A stretch of 64,000 nucleotides of DNA from Bosea sp. ANAM02 (GTDB lineage Bacteria; Pseudomonadota; Alphaproteobacteria; Rhizobiales; Beijerinckiaceae). A program made the translations under genes and the position numbers. Of the stretch, positions 63,857 through 64,000 are shown in pieces. How positions within the stretch are numbered: the first letter of the stretch is position 1; each line of letters opens with the position of its first letter. Under the pieces are notes generated by a model. It made no database searches. It worked only from the letters and a program-made list of their open reading frames with translations, and was not told the origin of the DNA. The stretch spans positions 586,001 through 650,000 of the forward strand of contig NZ_AP022848.1 in NCBI RefSeq assembly GCF_011764485.1, read 5' to 3'.

Positions 63857-64000
63857 GCTGGTCTCGGAGCTGGCGTCAGGCGGCGACCCTATGCCAGCTC
63901 AAAGGGGTTGGGCAGCCCTTGCTCTGTTTATCAGGTCGGCAGCAGGCGCAATGGCGTGCCTGCCGCCTTGTCATAGGCCGAGCCGGATCAGCGCGCGGCC

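Noticed and set aside
63857..64000. Minus-strand tail GRALIRLGL at the right edge as the end of a further gene
   Set aside because: Only nine residues are visible before a stop, too few to support a gene.

Overview
This window looks like chromosomal DNA of an alphaproteobacterium of the order Hyphomicrobiales, most like Bosea and its relatives. The reasons are the very GC-rich coding style, the many ABC importers with Tat- or Sec-exported binding proteins, an NdvA/ChvA-type glucan exporter, an aroK-aroB pair next to a xerD-type recombinase gene, alphaproteobacterial Zur boxes, and palindromic intergenic repeats scattered between genes. The genus is an inference from style, not a measurement. 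LAYOUT. 1-2752: a TAXI-type TRAP transporter, with its permease cut by the window edge. 2976-4610: an OpgD/MdoG-like periplasmic glucan protein. 4636-10023: a zinc-acquisition block (two Zur boxes, a tiny His-rich membrane protein, ZnuC, ZnuB, ZnuA, a COG0523 GTPase, a WD40 protein and a small Cys-motif protein). 10190-17763: an NdvA-like exporter, a Ca2+/H+ antiporter, a DUF1330 protein, aroB, aroK, a 50-residue membrane protein, XerD and a beta carbonic anhydrase. 18015-23393: amidase, an orphan peptide-binding protein, gamma-glutamyltransferase and YggT. 23513-31448: an accessory region that starts at a tRNA-Ala(CGC) gene. It holds an IS3-family element, a Fic gene cut at its active-site motif, a 1233-residue SNF2/RapA-like helicase, a relaxase with a MobC-like partner, and an orphan reading frame at the far junction. 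No integrase remains, so it looks like a decayed mobilizable island. 31449-43770: a GntR regulator and a long co-directional run holding two ABC importers plus a creatininase-family protein, an RraA-family protein, a second gamma-glutamyltransferase and a D-2-hydroxyacid dehydrogenase. 43927-54674: an aromatic-acid block (branched-chain-type ABC importer, PobA, PobR, a PcaD-PcaC fusion, PcaB, PcaJ, PcaI). 55028-60600: a truncated sensor-kinase fragment, a DeoR-type regulator, a PhnDCEE-type importer and a HAD protein. 60713-63856: RidA, HemN with a possible FNR site, and an acyl-CoA dehydrogenase. HOW THE GENES WORK TOGETHER. The zinc genes form a Zur-controlled uptake and allocation unit. PobA makes protocatechuate from 4-hydroxybenzoate, the adjacent importer may bring the substrate in, and PcaB/PcaDC/PcaIJ take the product most of the way to beta-ketoadipyl-CoA; the ring-cleavage genes pcaGH and the thiolase pcaF are not in the window. 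The GntR cluster looks like uptake and hydrolysis of a small amide or gamma-glutamyl compound. The most unusual object is the island helicase. Its C-terminal part carries about 18 nearly unbroken tandem repeats of 15 residues with the pattern [CS]-x-x-[ST]-G-[KR], which I do not recognise as a named domain.
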